A stretch of 14,359 nucleotides of DNA from DASUZB01 sp035535495 (GCA_035535495.1 DATLQA010000134.1:1-14359), one strand, 5' to 3'. Counted from the first letter of the stretch, positions 1-7,085 are shown. Notes: generated from the sequence alone by a model not told the origin. Numbers and translations: made by a program.

Positions 1-939
1 GTCATCGGCGTGCGGGGACTCCGCAAGCGGTACCGGGAGGTGGTGGCCGTCGACGGCCTCGACCTCGAGGTGGGCGCCGGGGAGGTGTTCGCCCTGCTCG
101 GCCCGAACGGCGCCGGCAAGACCACCACCGTGGAGATCCTCGAGGGATACCGGGGCCGGGACGCCGGCGAGGTGCGCGTGCTCGGCGAGGACCCGGCCTC
201 GGGCAGCGCCGGCTGGCGCGGCCGGATCGGCATCGTCCCGCAGTCGACCGGCGTCTTCGAGGAGCTGACCGTCGCCGAGGTCGTCCGCCACTTCGCGCGG
301 TTCTTCCCCGACCCGCTGCACCCGGACGACGTCATCGACCTGGTCGGCCTCGGCGAGCAGCGCGGCCGGCGGTGCGGCAAGCTCTCCGGCGGGCAGAAGC
401 GCCGGCTCGACGTCGCCCTCGGCGTGGTCGGCAACCCCGAGCTGATCTTCCTGGACGAGCCCACCACCGGGCTCGACCCGGTCGGCCGCCGCCAGGCGTG
501 GGGGCTGGTCAGGCAGCTGACCGCGCTGGGCAAGACGGTGCTGCTGACCACCCACTACCTCGACGAGGCAGAGGCGCTCGCCGACCGTGTCGGCGTGATC
601 GCGGGCGGCCGCCTGGTGGAGGTCGGCACCCCGCGCGAGCTGGGCGGCCGGGCGCGGGCCAGGGCCGAGGTGTCGTTCAAGGCCGAGGGCCGGCTGGCCG
701 GCCGGCCCCTGCCCGAGCTGCCCGACACCACCGTGGAGACCGCCGGCGGCATCGTCGCCCTGCGCACCGCCCGCCCGACCCTGGTGGTCGGCGCGCTCCG
801 CGGCTGGGCGGAGCGGGCCGGCGTCGACGAGCTGCCCGAACTGACCGTCAGCCGGCCGACCCTGGAAGACGTCTACCTGCGCATGATCGCGGCCCACGGC
901 TCGGCGGCGACCGAGCCGGTCCGGGGAGGAGTGGCATGA
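1..939 (+). CDS. ABC exporter ATP-binding protein, DrrA/CcmA type (5' partial)
   Basis: This is the nucleotide-binding subunit of an ABC-2 type exporter, which hydrolyses ATP at the inner face of the membrane to drive a separate permease. The frame is open to the first base; the first in-frame start visible is GTG at 10, but related proteins begin only a few residues earlier, so very little is missing. Numbering from that GTG, Walker A (GPNGAGKT) is at residues 31-38, the Q-loop Gln at 78, the signature LSGGQ at 125-129, Walker B Asp149-Glu150 and the switch His at 182. The C-terminal extension ending in PTLEDVYLRMIA is typical of DrrA/CcmA-like ATPases. A strong ribosome site (GGGGAGGA, 923-930) lies inside its 3' end, and its stop overlaps an ATG (ATGA, 936-939), so a permease is expected next. 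That gene is cut off by the IS110 element. The substrate cannot be inferred. Confidence 0.93.
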   Translation, partial: VIGVRGLRKRYREVVAVDGLDLEVGAGEVFALLGPNGAGKTTTVEILEGYRGRDAGEVRVLGEDPASGSAGWRGRIGIVPQSTGVFEELTVAEVVRHFARFFPDPLHPDDVIDLVGLGEQRGRRCGKLSGGQKRRLDVALGVVGNPELIFLDEPTTGLDPVGRRQAWGLVRQLTALGKTVLLTTHYLDEAEALADRVGVIAGGRLVEVGTPRELGGRARARAEVSFKAEGRLAGRPLPELPDTTVETAGGIVALRTARPTLVVGALRGWAERAGVDELPELTVSRPTLEDVYLRMIAAHGSAATEPVRGGVA

Positions 940-949
940 GATTCCCTAG
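936..949 (+). pseudogene. Beheaded start of the exporter permease gene
   Basis: ATG at 936 overlaps the stop of the ATPase gene as ATGA and sits five bases after the strong ribosome site GGGGAGGA. Both features are typical of a translationally coupled ABC permease. Only about five codons (MRFPR) are available before sequence belonging to the IS110 element begins. The frame happens to stay open through the antisense of the transposase, but that translation is Arg/Gly/Gln-rich and has no membrane segments. None of the three plus-strand frames between the IS and dxr looks like a permease C-terminus. The identity as a permease is inferred from context only. Confidence 0.5.
943..949. repeat. TCCCTAG, left copy of possible IS-end repeat
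   Basis: This seven-base word recurs at 2251-2257, the other side of the transposase gene, and may mark the shared core and adjoining guide match of an IS110 insertion. A seven-base match between flanks of this size can easily arise by chance, so it is only a candidate boundary. Confidence 0.3.
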
Positions 950-956
950 GTCAACC

Positions 957-2162
957 TCAGGCGGCCAGGAGCCTCACCGCCCCTCCGTGTTTGGCGGGGT
1001 CATAGCTGGTGTGGTCTTGCCAGATGCGCCAGATCACGCGGATCCAGGCGCGGGCCAGGATGCGCACCGCGTGGGGGTGCCGGCGGGTCCGCCCGAGCGC
1101 ATCGGTGTAGACCTTGGCGGCCCATGGGGAGGCGTGGCGGGAGTCGTCGGCGAAGTCGATGAGCGCGTTGCGCAGCTTCTTGTCGCAGGCCCAGCGGAAC
1201 CCCACCGAGTGGACCTTGCCGGAGGCGCGGGTGACCGGCGCCACGCCCGCCACGGCGGCCAGGGCTTCCTCGTTGGGGAAGCGAGCGCGCACATCGCCGA
1301 TCTCGCTCAGCAGCGCGGCCGCGCGGACGCCGTGGCCGGCCTTGGGCAGGGAGGTGAAGACCGCGGCGTCGGCGTGGAGGGCCAGCCGCTCGATGATCTC
1401 GGCCTCCAGGTCGCGTTCGCGGCTGTGAGTGACCTGGATGGCGTCCAGCAGGGCAGCCACGCAGACGGCCCGGCCGGCCGCCTGGTCGGGGCTGATGGCG
1501 GCCGCTGGTGCGGTGGTGATTCGCTGCAGCAGCACCGCCACCGGAGTGTGGCCGCAGTAATGGATGCGGCGCAGGAACGCGGCCAGCTTGGCCTGGGTGA
1601 GGCCAGCGGCGGCGTGGCTGGTTGGGTAGCGGCGCAGGAAGGAGATCGCCACCTGCGAGTGCAGGTCGGCAAACAGCCCGACGGCGCCGGGAAAGCAGCG
1701 TTCCAGCTGCGCGACCAGCTGGTTGGTCAGCGCCACGCGGGCCTTTTGCAGGTCCTTGCGGGTGCGCGTCAGCGCCCGCAGGACCTGGGTGGCGTCGCTG
1801 TCAGGGGTCAGCGGCTGCAGCCGGTGGCCGTCGGTGCGCAGCACGTCGGCCAGCAGCAGCGCATCGGCAGCGTCGGACTTGGCGCCGGCGGCGGCATACC
1901 GGCTGCGCAGCGCCTTGACCTGCCGGGGCGTGACCACGATCACGCGCAGGCCAGCATCCAGCAACGCCTGGACCAGCGGCCCGTCGGGCCGTTCGATCGC
2001 CACCCCGGTCACGCCCAGCTTGACCAGACGGCGGACCAGCCCGCCGAAGCCTTTGCCGGTGTTGGGGACCTGGAAGCGGGCTCGGATCCTGCCGTGGTCG
2101 TCGACGACGCAGACCGCGTGGGTCTTGGACGCCCAGTCGATGCCGGCGTACAGCTGCTTCAC
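957..2162 (-). CDS. IS110-family transposase (DEDD recombinase)
   Basis: This is the recombinase of the IS110 element. In this family it works with an element-encoded bridge RNA that pairs with donor and target DNA. I chose the GTG at 2162 because it follows an excellent ribosome site (AAGGAGG, seven bases upstream) and gives MKQLYAGIDW, the normal family start; a longer reading from 2243 adds an unrelated basic leader. The protein is 401 aa, the usual family length. The N-terminal RuvC-like domain shows the DEDD set: Asp9 in GIDW, Glu57 in IERPDG, and Asp97 and Asp100 in KSDAADA. A helical middle leads to the C-terminal Transposase_20 domain with AGVAPVTRASGK (Ser314, the likely catalytic serine) and DKKLRNAL. 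There is no frameshift or stop, so the enzyme looks intact and possibly active. It lies convergent with the ABC ATPase gene and divergent from dxr. Confidence 0.96.
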   Translation of the reverse strand: MKQLYAGIDWASKTHAVCVVDDHGRIRARFQVPNTGKGFGGLVRRLVKLGVTGVAIERPDGPLVQALLDAGLRVIVVTPRQVKALRSRYAAAGAKSDAADALLLADVLRTDGHRLQPLTPDSDATQVLRALTRTRKDLQKARVALTNQLVAQLERCFPGAVGLFADLHSQVAISFLRRYPTSHAAAGLTQAKLAAFLRRIHYCGHTPVAVLLQRITTAPAAAISPDQAAGRAVCVAALLDAIQVTHSRERDLEAEIIERLALHADAAVFTSLPKAGHGVRAAALLSEIGDVRARFPNEEALAAVAGVAPVTRASGKVHSVGFRWACDKKLRNALIDFADDSRHASPWAAKVYTDALGRTRRHPHAVRILARAWIRVIWRIWQDHTSYDPAKHGGAVRLLAA

Positions 2163-2189
2163 TGGGATCCTCCTTCCTGCAACGATGGG

Positions 2190-2204
2190 GGCACCGTCGG
2201 TGCC
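2190..2204 (-). promoter_or_regulatory. Hairpin in the leader of the transposase gene
   Basis: GGCACCGTCGGTGCC is a perfect dyad able to form a six- to seven-pair hairpin. It lies about 27 bases upstream of the transposase start codon and about 15 bases upstream of its ribosome site. It may be a stem of a bridge RNA or a translational control element that limits transposase expression; the sequence alone cannot tell which. Confidence 0.35.
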
Positions 2205-2250
2205 GGGGCGCCGTGCCGGTTGCTCATTGCGTGGCGGTCCCACCCGCGTA

Positions 2251-2257
2251 TCCCTAG
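2251..2257. repeat. TCCCTAG, right copy of possible IS-end repeat
   Basis: This is the partner of the copy at 943-949. It would leave only about 90 bases between the transposase start and the element end, which is short for a region encoding a full bridge RNA. That counts against it being the true boundary. Confidence 0.25.
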
Positions 2258-2416
2258 CGCCGGTCCTGGCTCCCCGGCCCGTCGGACGCCGCGGATCTCA
2301 TGCTGGTCCTCACGGGACAAGCACCCCAGGCGGTCGCCCAACGGGCACCGAGGGTTCACGCAGGAGTCTCACCCCAACCACCACTTCGAGGAGCTCGCTC
2401 CAAGAAGGGTGGACCA

Positions 2417-3592
2417 ATGAGCACCACCGGCGTGGCGGTGCTCGGGTCGACCGGCTCCATCGGCGTCCAGGCACTCGAGGTGGTGCAGGCATCCGGGAGC
2501 CGGTTCCGGGTGGTGGCGCTGGCGGCGCGGCGCTCGGCCGACCGGCTGGCCGCCCAGGCCAGGGAGTTCCGGCCGGCCAGGGTTGCCCTGGTCGAGCCGG
2601 CCGAGGCGGCCGGCCTGGCCCGCGACCTCCCGCCCGGCTGCCGCCTGGAGGTCGGCCCGGAGGCGGTCGCCGACCTCGGTGCCGCCGAGGGCGCCGAGGT
2701 CGTGCTCAACGGCGTCACCGGGTCGGTGGGACTCGCCCCCACCCTGCGCGCCCTTGGCGCCGGCCGGCGCCTGGCCCTGGCCAACAAGGAGAGCCTGATC
2801 GTCGGCGGGGAGCTGGTCACCAGGCTGGCACGCCCCGGCCAGATCGTCCCGGTGGACTCCGAGCACTCCGGCCTGGCGCAGTGCCTGCGCGCCGGCCAGA
2901 CCGAGGAGGTCGCCCGGCTGGTGGTGACCGCCTCGGGTGGGCCCTTCCGCGGCGCCACCCCGGCGGACCTGGCCACGGTCACACCCGAGGACGCCCTGGC
3001 ACACCCGACCTGGGCGATGGGTCCGGTGATCACGGTCAACTCCGCCACGTTGATGAACAGGGGCCTCGAGGTGATCGAGGCGCACCTGCTGTTCGGCCTC
3101 CCCTTCGAGCGCATCGAGGTGGTGGTCCACCCGCAGAGCGTGGTCCACGCCCTGGTCGAGTTCGCCGACGGCTCCAGCATCGCGCAGCTCTCCATGCCCG
3201 ACATGCGCCTGCCGATCGGGCTGGCGCTCGGCTGGCCGGAGCGCTCCCACGTCCCGGTGGGCCAGCTCGACTGGACCCGGGCCCACACCCTGGAGTTCGC
3301 CCCGGTCGACCGGGCCACCTTCCCGCTGCTCGACCTGGCGGTGGCGGCCGGCCGCGCCGGCGGCACCGCCCCGGCGGTGCTGAACGCGGCCAACGAGGAA
3401 GCGGTAGGCGCGTTCCTGGCCAGGCGGTTGCCCTTCCCGGGGATCGCCGAAGTGGTCACCAGGGTGCTGGACGCGCACACCCAGCCCGCCGAGCTGGACC
3501 TCGCCGTGGTGCTCGCGGCCGAGCAGTGGTCTCGCGACCTGGCCCGTACACTGGTCGAGGACTTGTCTGTCACCAGGAGACCCAATGGATAA
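2417..3592 (+). CDS. dxr: 1-deoxy-D-xylulose 5-phosphate reductoisomerase
   Basis: This cytosolic enzyme of the MEP isoprenoid pathway converts 1-deoxy-D-xylulose 5-phosphate to 2-C-methyl-D-erythritol 4-phosphate with NADPH and a divalent metal. ATG at 2417 follows the ribosome site AGAAGGG and gives MSTTGVAVLGSTGSIG; a longer reading from 2300 has no homologous leader. The 391-aa length fits the family. Visible motifs are the NADPH loop GSTGSIG (10-16), LANKESLI (121-128), the metal ligands Asp147 and Glu149 in VDSEHSGL, ASGGPF (172-177), HPTWAMG (196-202), the flexible lid and NSATLMNRGLEVIEAH with the third metal ligand Glu218, and NAANEEAV (323-330). The Lys of the usual MNKGLE motif is Arg215 here, a conservative change at a substrate-phosphate contact. 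The gene overlaps the start of the protease gene by eight bases and heads a cluster that also holds ispG. The identification is secure. Confidence 0.97.
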   Translation: MSTTGVAVLGSTGSIGVQALEVVQASGSRFRVVALAARRSADRLAAQAREFRPARVALVEPAEAAGLARDLPPGCRLEVGPEAVADLGAAEGAEVVLNGVTGSVGLAPTLRALGAGRRLALANKESLIVGGELVTRLARPGQIVPVDSEHSGLAQCLRAGQTEEVARLVVTASGGPFRGATPADLATVTPEDALAHPTWAMGPVITVNSATLMNRGLEVIEAHLLFGLPFERIEVVVHPQSVVHALVEFADGSSIAQLSMPDMRLPIGLALGWPERSHVPVGQLDWTRAHTLEFAPVDRATFPLLDLAVAAGRAGGTAPAVLNAANEEAVGAFLARRLPFPGIAEVVTRVLDAHTQPAELDLAVVLAAEQWSRDLARTLVEDLSVTRRPNG

Positions 3593-4832
3593 CCTGCTCG
3601 GCGTCCTGCTGTTCATCTTGGCCCTGATGCTGGCCATCCTGTTCCACGAGGGCGGCCACTTCGCCACCGCCAAGCTGTTCGGCATGAAGGTCGAGCGCTT
3701 CTTCCTCGGTTTCGGCCGCACCATCTGGTCGACCCGGCGCGGCGAGACCGAGTACGGCATCAAGGCGCTGCCGCTCGGCGGCTTCTGCAAGATCGCCGGG
3801 ATGAGCCCGTACGAGCACGACGGCAATTTCCTGGAAGAGGAGCGGCCAAGGCGCCAGCAGCGCGCGGCCGCCGCCGACGGGACCACCGGCATGGCGGTGG
3901 CCGAGTTGACCGAGCCGCCCGCGCCCGCCACCGACCCGACCCCGGTCGAGCGGATGTTCTACTCCAAGCCGGCCTGGCAGCGGGCGATCGTGCTGGCCGC
4001 CGGCTCGATCACCCACTTCATCGTCGCCCTGCTGCTCATCTACGGCCTGCTGGTCGCGGTCGGCCTGCAGATCAACACCAACCGGATCGGCGAGGTGGTC
4101 GAGACCGCCCCGAACGGCGCCGCGGCGCCCGCCGCCGCCGCCGGCCTGCGCGCCGGCGACCGGGTGGTCGAGGTCGACGGGAACGCCGTGCACGACTTCG
4201 ACGAGCTGCGCAGCGCCTTCGCCGGCACCGCCGGGCGGTCCGTCCGCCTGGTCTACGAGCGCGACGGCCAGCGGCACGAGACCAGCATCGTGCCCGTGCC
4301 GGTCCGCGACGGCAACCAGGTCCGTGGCTTCCTCGGCGTCAGGGGCAGCCTCGAGAAGCGGCGCTTCGGCCCGGTCACGGGAGCGACCGAGAGCGCCCGG
4401 CTGTTCTGGGAGGCATCGGTCGGCTCGGTCAAGGGCCTCGGCCAGATCATCCCCGGGCTCTCCGACCGGCTGCAGCCGCAGGACCAGGGCGGCCAGCCCT
4501 CCGGCGGCGGCGGTGAGGGCGGCGGCGGCCCGGTCGGCATCATCGGCATCGCCCGCTTCGCCGGCGAAGCGATCGCGGCCAACGAGTGGGTCGCCTTCCT
4601 GCTGTTGCTGATCCAGTTCAACGTCTTCGTCGGCCTGTTCAACCTGCTGCCGATCCCGCCGATGGACGGCGGCTACCTCGCCTTCCTCGCCTGGGAGAAG
4701 GTCACCGGCCGCGCCGTCGACCTGCGCAAGGTGGCCCCGGTCGCGGTGGTCATCGTGGGGCTGCTGGTGATGCTCACCGTCGGCCTGGTCTGGCTCGACA
4801 TCACCAACCCGATCGCCAACCCGTTCAAGTAG
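3585..4832 (+). CDS. rip1: Site-2 zinc metalloprotease with PDZ domain (Rip1/RseP type)
   Basis: This is an intramembrane protease of the S2P (M50) family, which cuts anti-sigma factors and other single-pass membrane proteins after a first trimming cut. The 415-aa protein has the zinc motif HEGGH (residues 21-25) in the first membrane helix and the third-ligand motif FNLLPIPPMDGG (352-363, Asp361). Further helices are near 134-160, 335-355 and 384-404. A single PDZ domain spans about 165-240 (LRAGDRVVEVDG). Two low-complexity stretches are notable: a charged/Ala-Pro loop at about 82-120 and a Gly-rich loop at 302-316. ATG at 3585 lies inside the end of dxr, eight bases overlapping, which implies translational coupling; ispG follows after 18 bases. 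The order matches M. tuberculosis Rv2870c-Rv2868c, where the protease is Rip1. Its substrates here are unknown. Confidence 0.95.
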   Translation: MDNLLGVLLFILALMLAILFHEGGHFATAKLFGMKVERFFLGFGRTIWSTRRGETEYGIKALPLGGFCKIAGMSPYEHDGNFLEEERPRRQQRAAAADGTTGMAVAELTEPPAPATDPTPVERMFYSKPAWQRAIVLAAGSITHFIVALLLIYGLLVAVGLQINTNRIGEVVETAPNGAAAPAAAAGLRAGDRVVEVDGNAVHDFDELRSAFAGTAGRSVRLVYERDGQRHETSIVPVPVRDGNQVRGFLGVRGSLEKRRFGPVTGATESARLFWEASVGSVKGLGQIIPGLSDRLQPQDQGGQPSGGGGEGGGGPVGIIGIARFAGEAIAANEWVAFLLLLIQFNVFVGLFNLLPIPPMDGGYLAFLAWEKVTGRAVDLRKVAPVAVVIVGLLVMLTVGLVWLDITNPIANPFK

Positions 4833-4850
4833 CCCAAAGGAGCTGCCCTC

Positions 4851-5996
4851 GTGGCATTGCCGTTCGAGCTGACCGACCTGGCCGCCGGCAGCGGCCGGCG
4901 CCACTCGCGCCGGATCAACGTCGGCAAGGTCCCGGTGGGCGGCGGCGCGCCGATCAGCGTGCAGTCGATGACCATCACCAAGACCGCCGACATCAACGGC
5001 ACCCTGCAGCAGATCGCCGAGCTGGCCACGACCGGCTGCGACATCGTCCGGGTGGCCGTGCCCGACACCGACGACGCCGCCGCCCTGCCCGCGATCGCCG
5101 CGAAGTCGACCATCCCGGTGGTGGCCGACATCCACTTCCAGTGGAAGTACGCCATGGCCGCGCTGGAGGCGGGCTGCGCCGGCGTGCGCATCAACCCCGG
5201 CAACATCAAGAAGCACGACAAGGTCAAGCTGATCGCCCAGGAGGCCGCCGCCCGCGGCGTGCCCATCCGGGTCGGGGTCAACGCCGGCTCGCTGCAGAAG
5301 GAGATCCTGGCCAAGCACGGCGGCCCCACCGCCGAGGCGCTGGTCGAGTCGGCCATGTTCGAGATCGGCATCCTCGAGTCGGTCGGCTTCGGCGACGTGA
5401 AGATCTCGGTCAAGCACCAGAACCCGGCGGTGATGATCGCCGCCTACCGGCTGCTCGCCGGGCGGTGCGACTACCCGCTGCACCTGGGCGTGACCGAGGC
5501 GGGCACCCCCCGCGACGGCATCGTCAAGTCCGCGGTCGGCATCGGCGCCCTGCTCGCCCAGGGCATCGGCGACACCATCCGGGTGTCGCTCACGGCACCG
5601 CCGGTCGAGGAGGTCAAGGCGGGCAACGCCATCCTCGGCGCGCTCGGCCTCCGCCCCAAGAAGCTCGACCTGGTCGCCTGTCCCTCCTGCGGGCGCGCGG
5701 AGGTCGACGTGTTCGCCCTGGCCAACGCGGTCGAGGAGCGCATGGGGGAGATCGACGCCCCGATGCGGGTGGCGGTCATGGGCTGCATCGTCAACGGTCC
5801 AGGGGAGGCCCGCGAGGCCGACGTCGGGGTGGCCTCCGGCAAGGGCAAGGGCCAGATCTTCCGGCGCGGCGAGGTGATCAGGACCGTGCCGGAGGACGAG
5901 ATCGTCGACGCCCTCATGCACGAGGCGAAGACCCTCGCGGAGGAGATGAAGGCAGCGGGCCCGGCCACCGGCCAAGCGGTGGTCGTGCGCGGCTGA
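4851..5996 (+). CDS. ispG: 4-hydroxy-3-methylbut-2-enyl diphosphate synthase (flavodoxin/ferredoxin)
   Basis: This is the penultimate MEP-pathway enzyme, a [4Fe-4S] protein that opens the cyclic diphosphate MEcPP to give HMBPP. GTG at 4851 follows AAAGGAG (4836-4842) with eight bases of spacing. The protein is 381 aa, as in the short bacterial type without the plant/Chlamydia insert. The N-terminal TIM-barrel carries SVQSMTITKT (37-46), ADIHF (92-96) and VRINPGN (112-118). The C-terminal reductase-like domain shows the cluster ligands Cys277 and Cys280 in ACPSCGR, Cys312 in GCIVNGPGE and Glu319 of the same motif. It lies 18 bases after the protease gene and 49 bases before the acetyltransferase gene, so it is very likely in one operon with dxr. 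All key residues are present. Confidence 0.97.
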   Translation: MALPFELTDLAAGSGRRHSRRINVGKVPVGGGAPISVQSMTITKTADINGTLQQIAELATTGCDIVRVAVPDTDDAAALPAIAAKSTIPVVADIHFQWKYAMAALEAGCAGVRINPGNIKKHDKVKLIAQEAAARGVPIRVGVNAGSLQKEILAKHGGPTAEALVESAMFEIGILESVGFGDVKISVKHQNPAVMIAAYRLLAGRCDYPLHLGVTEAGTPRDGIVKSAVGIGALLAQGIGDTIRVSLTAPPVEEVKAGNAILGALGLRPKKLDLVACPSCGRAEVDVFALANAVEERMGEIDAPMRVAVMGCIVNGPGEAREADVGVASGKGKGQIFRRGEVIRTVPEDEIVDALMHEAKTLAEEMKAAGPATGQAVVVRG

Positions 5997-6045
5997 GGAC
6001 CAGCGCGCCGCGGCCAACGGCCCGGAAGGGGAAGCGGGGAGCGCG

Positions 6046-6936
6046 ATGCGGTCGGCCTGGTCGAGGCGTGAGGCGGCGCGGACGGCCGCCCTCGACGTGC
6101 GTGCCCTCGGCCGCCGCGACGCCAGCCAGGCGGTCGCCTTCCTCGCCCGCGAGCCCGTCCGCGACGTCTTCATCACCAGCCGCATCGTCAGCGACGGCGC
6201 CCTCGGCCCGCCCGGCTGGAGCCCGATCTGGGGAGCGTTCGACCGCGACGAGCGGCTCCGAGGGGTCATCCACCTCGGGCCAAACCTCGTCCCGGCAGTG
6301 GACGACCTCGAGGTCCTCGACGACCTGGCGCGGCTGGCGAGCGGCCCCGGCCCGACGCGCATGCTGGTCGGGGAGCGGCAGGCGGTGGAGCGGCTGTGGC
6401 AGCTGGTCGGCGGCTCCTATCCCGCGCCGAGGGAGGTCCGCGCCCGGCAGTTCGTCTACGCCGTCGAGCCCGTGGCACTGACCGTGCCGCGCCGCCGCGC
6501 GCCGCGGGGCCGCGCACGGCTGGCCCGGCGCGGCGACGAGGAGCGGGTGCTGGAGCTCTCGGCCGCCATGTACCTCGAGGAGATGGGGGAGGACCCGCTG
6601 GCGCGCGACCCGGCCGGCTACCGCCGCCGCGTCCGCGTGCTCACCGACCGGAGCTGGACCTACGTGTACGAGCTCGACGGCGAGCTGGTGTTCAAGATGG
6701 ACGTCGGCTGCGCCAGCCCGCACGGCGCCCAGATCCAGGGGGTCTACGTCCCCAGGGAGCGCCGCGGCCGCGGCCTCGGCACCCACGCGATGGGCGCCTG
6801 CTGCGCCCTGGCCTTCCAGCGCCACCCGGCCCTGTCGCTGTACGTGAACGACTTCAACCGCCCGGCGGTGGCGCTGTACGAACGCCTCGGCTTCCGCCGC
6901 CAGCGGTTCGACTTCCAGACGATCATGTTGCCGTAG
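6046..6936 (+). CDS. GNAT-family N-acetyltransferase with DUF4081 domain
   Basis: This protein is predicted to transfer an acyl group from acetyl-CoA to an unknown amine. The 296-aa protein has an N-terminal region (about 17-140) resembling DUF4081 and a C-terminal GNAT fold (about 155-293). The acetyl-CoA pyrophosphate loop RRGRGLG is at 239-245 (R-x-x-G-x-G from Arg240), and the final core motif is LYVNDFNRPAVALYERLGF (265-283). ATG at 6046 follows GGGGA at 6036-6040. It is the fourth gene of the dxr cluster, 49 bases after ispG. A GNAT in this exact position is known in mycobacteria (Rv2867c), so the link is conserved although the substrate is not known. A role near isoprenoid or envelope metabolism is an inference from position alone. 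It is probably the last gene of the operon, since 149 noncoding bases follow. Confidence 0.88.
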   Translation: MRSAWSRREAARTAALDVRALGRRDASQAVAFLAREPVRDVFITSRIVSDGALGPPGWSPIWGAFDRDERLRGVIHLGPNLVPAVDDLEVLDDLARLASGPGPTRMLVGERQAVERLWQLVGGSYPAPREVRARQFVYAVEPVALTVPRRRAPRGRARLARRGDEERVLELSAAMYLEEMGEDPLARDPAGYRRRVRVLTDRSWTYVYELDGELVFKMDVGCASPHGAQIQGVYVPRERRGRGLGTHAMGACCALAFQRHPALSLYVNDFNRPAVALYERLGFRRQRFDFQTIMLP

Positions 6937-7085
6937 GACGGCGGCAGAGCTCCGGCTGCCCATCCTCCTTCGGCGCGGTGCCCGGTCGAACGCCCGAAGA
7001 TCCGTTCCGAATCGCCTGGTACTCGTGGTTTGATAGCCGTCCAGCCGGTCCAGGCTGACAAGTGGGAACAGGTGGGGGACCGCAC

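Larger units (their letters stand above)
943..2257 (-). mobile_element. IS110-family insertion sequence (boundaries tentative)
   Basis: The element carries one gene, a full-length IS110-family transposase on the minus strand. IS110 elements lack terminal inverted repeats and typical target duplications; they leave a short shared core at both ends. The only notable sequence shared by the two flanks is TCCCTAG, at 943-949 and 2251-2257, used here as provisional limits and giving about 1.3 kb, a normal size for the family. The transposase stop is only about 10 bases from the left limit. The longer noncoding part lies upstream of the gene, the arrangement of the IS110 (not IS1111) group. If the element encodes a bridge RNA of usual length, its real right limit could lie further toward dxr, anywhere up to about 2400. 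Confidence 0.75.
2163..2416. other. Gap between transposase and dxr: IS left end, candidate bridge-RNA region, dxr leader
   Basis: This 254-base gap must contain the transposase-proximal noncoding end of the IS, any bridge RNA (which would be transcribed on the minus strand toward the transposase), and the promoter and leader of dxr. Visible items are a perfect hairpin at 2190-2204, the TCCCTAG copy at 2251-2257, and the dxr ribosome site AGAAGGG at 2403-2409. A weak plus-strand promoter-like pair, TTGCGT (2227-2232) and TATCCC (2249-2254) with a 16-base spacer, would place dxr transcription partly under IS-supplied sequence, but it is a poor match. No permease-like coding remnant is visible in any plus-strand frame. 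Confidence 0.55.

Noticed and set aside
943..2257. TCCCTAG as a proven target-site duplication
   Set aside because: IS110 elements normally do not make seven-base duplications, and a chance match of this length between a short left flank and a 250-base right flank is not improbable. It is kept only as a provisional boundary.
372..2420. A plus-strand frame running through the ABC ATPase and antisense of the transposase
   Set aside because: The composition is Arg/Gly/Gln-rich without recognisable domains; both real genes in the region are unambiguous in other frames. The ATG at 936 lies in this frame but the continuation is IS antisense.
3570..6362. A 930-codon open frame on the minus strand antisense to rip1 and ispG
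   Set aside because: Its translation is Asp/Gly/Ala/Gln-rich with no domain, while the plus strand encodes conserved enzymes with all motifs. It is a by-product of high third-position GC.
4586..6481. A 631-codon plus-strand frame overlapping rip1, ispG and the acetyltransferase gene
   Set aside because: Arg/Gly/Pro-rich shadow frame; the three real genes cover the same bases with full motif sets.
7005..7036. TTCCGA ... TGATAG as a promoter for the importer operon
   Set aside because: The spacing is about 20 bases and both hexamers match poorly. The position is plausible, but the sequence support is too weak to list it.
7041..7060. CAGCC-GGTCCA-GGCTG stem before gluA as a riboswitch or attenuator
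   Set aside because: It is a five-pair stem with no further conserved structure, no leader peptide and no alternative pairing partner visible.
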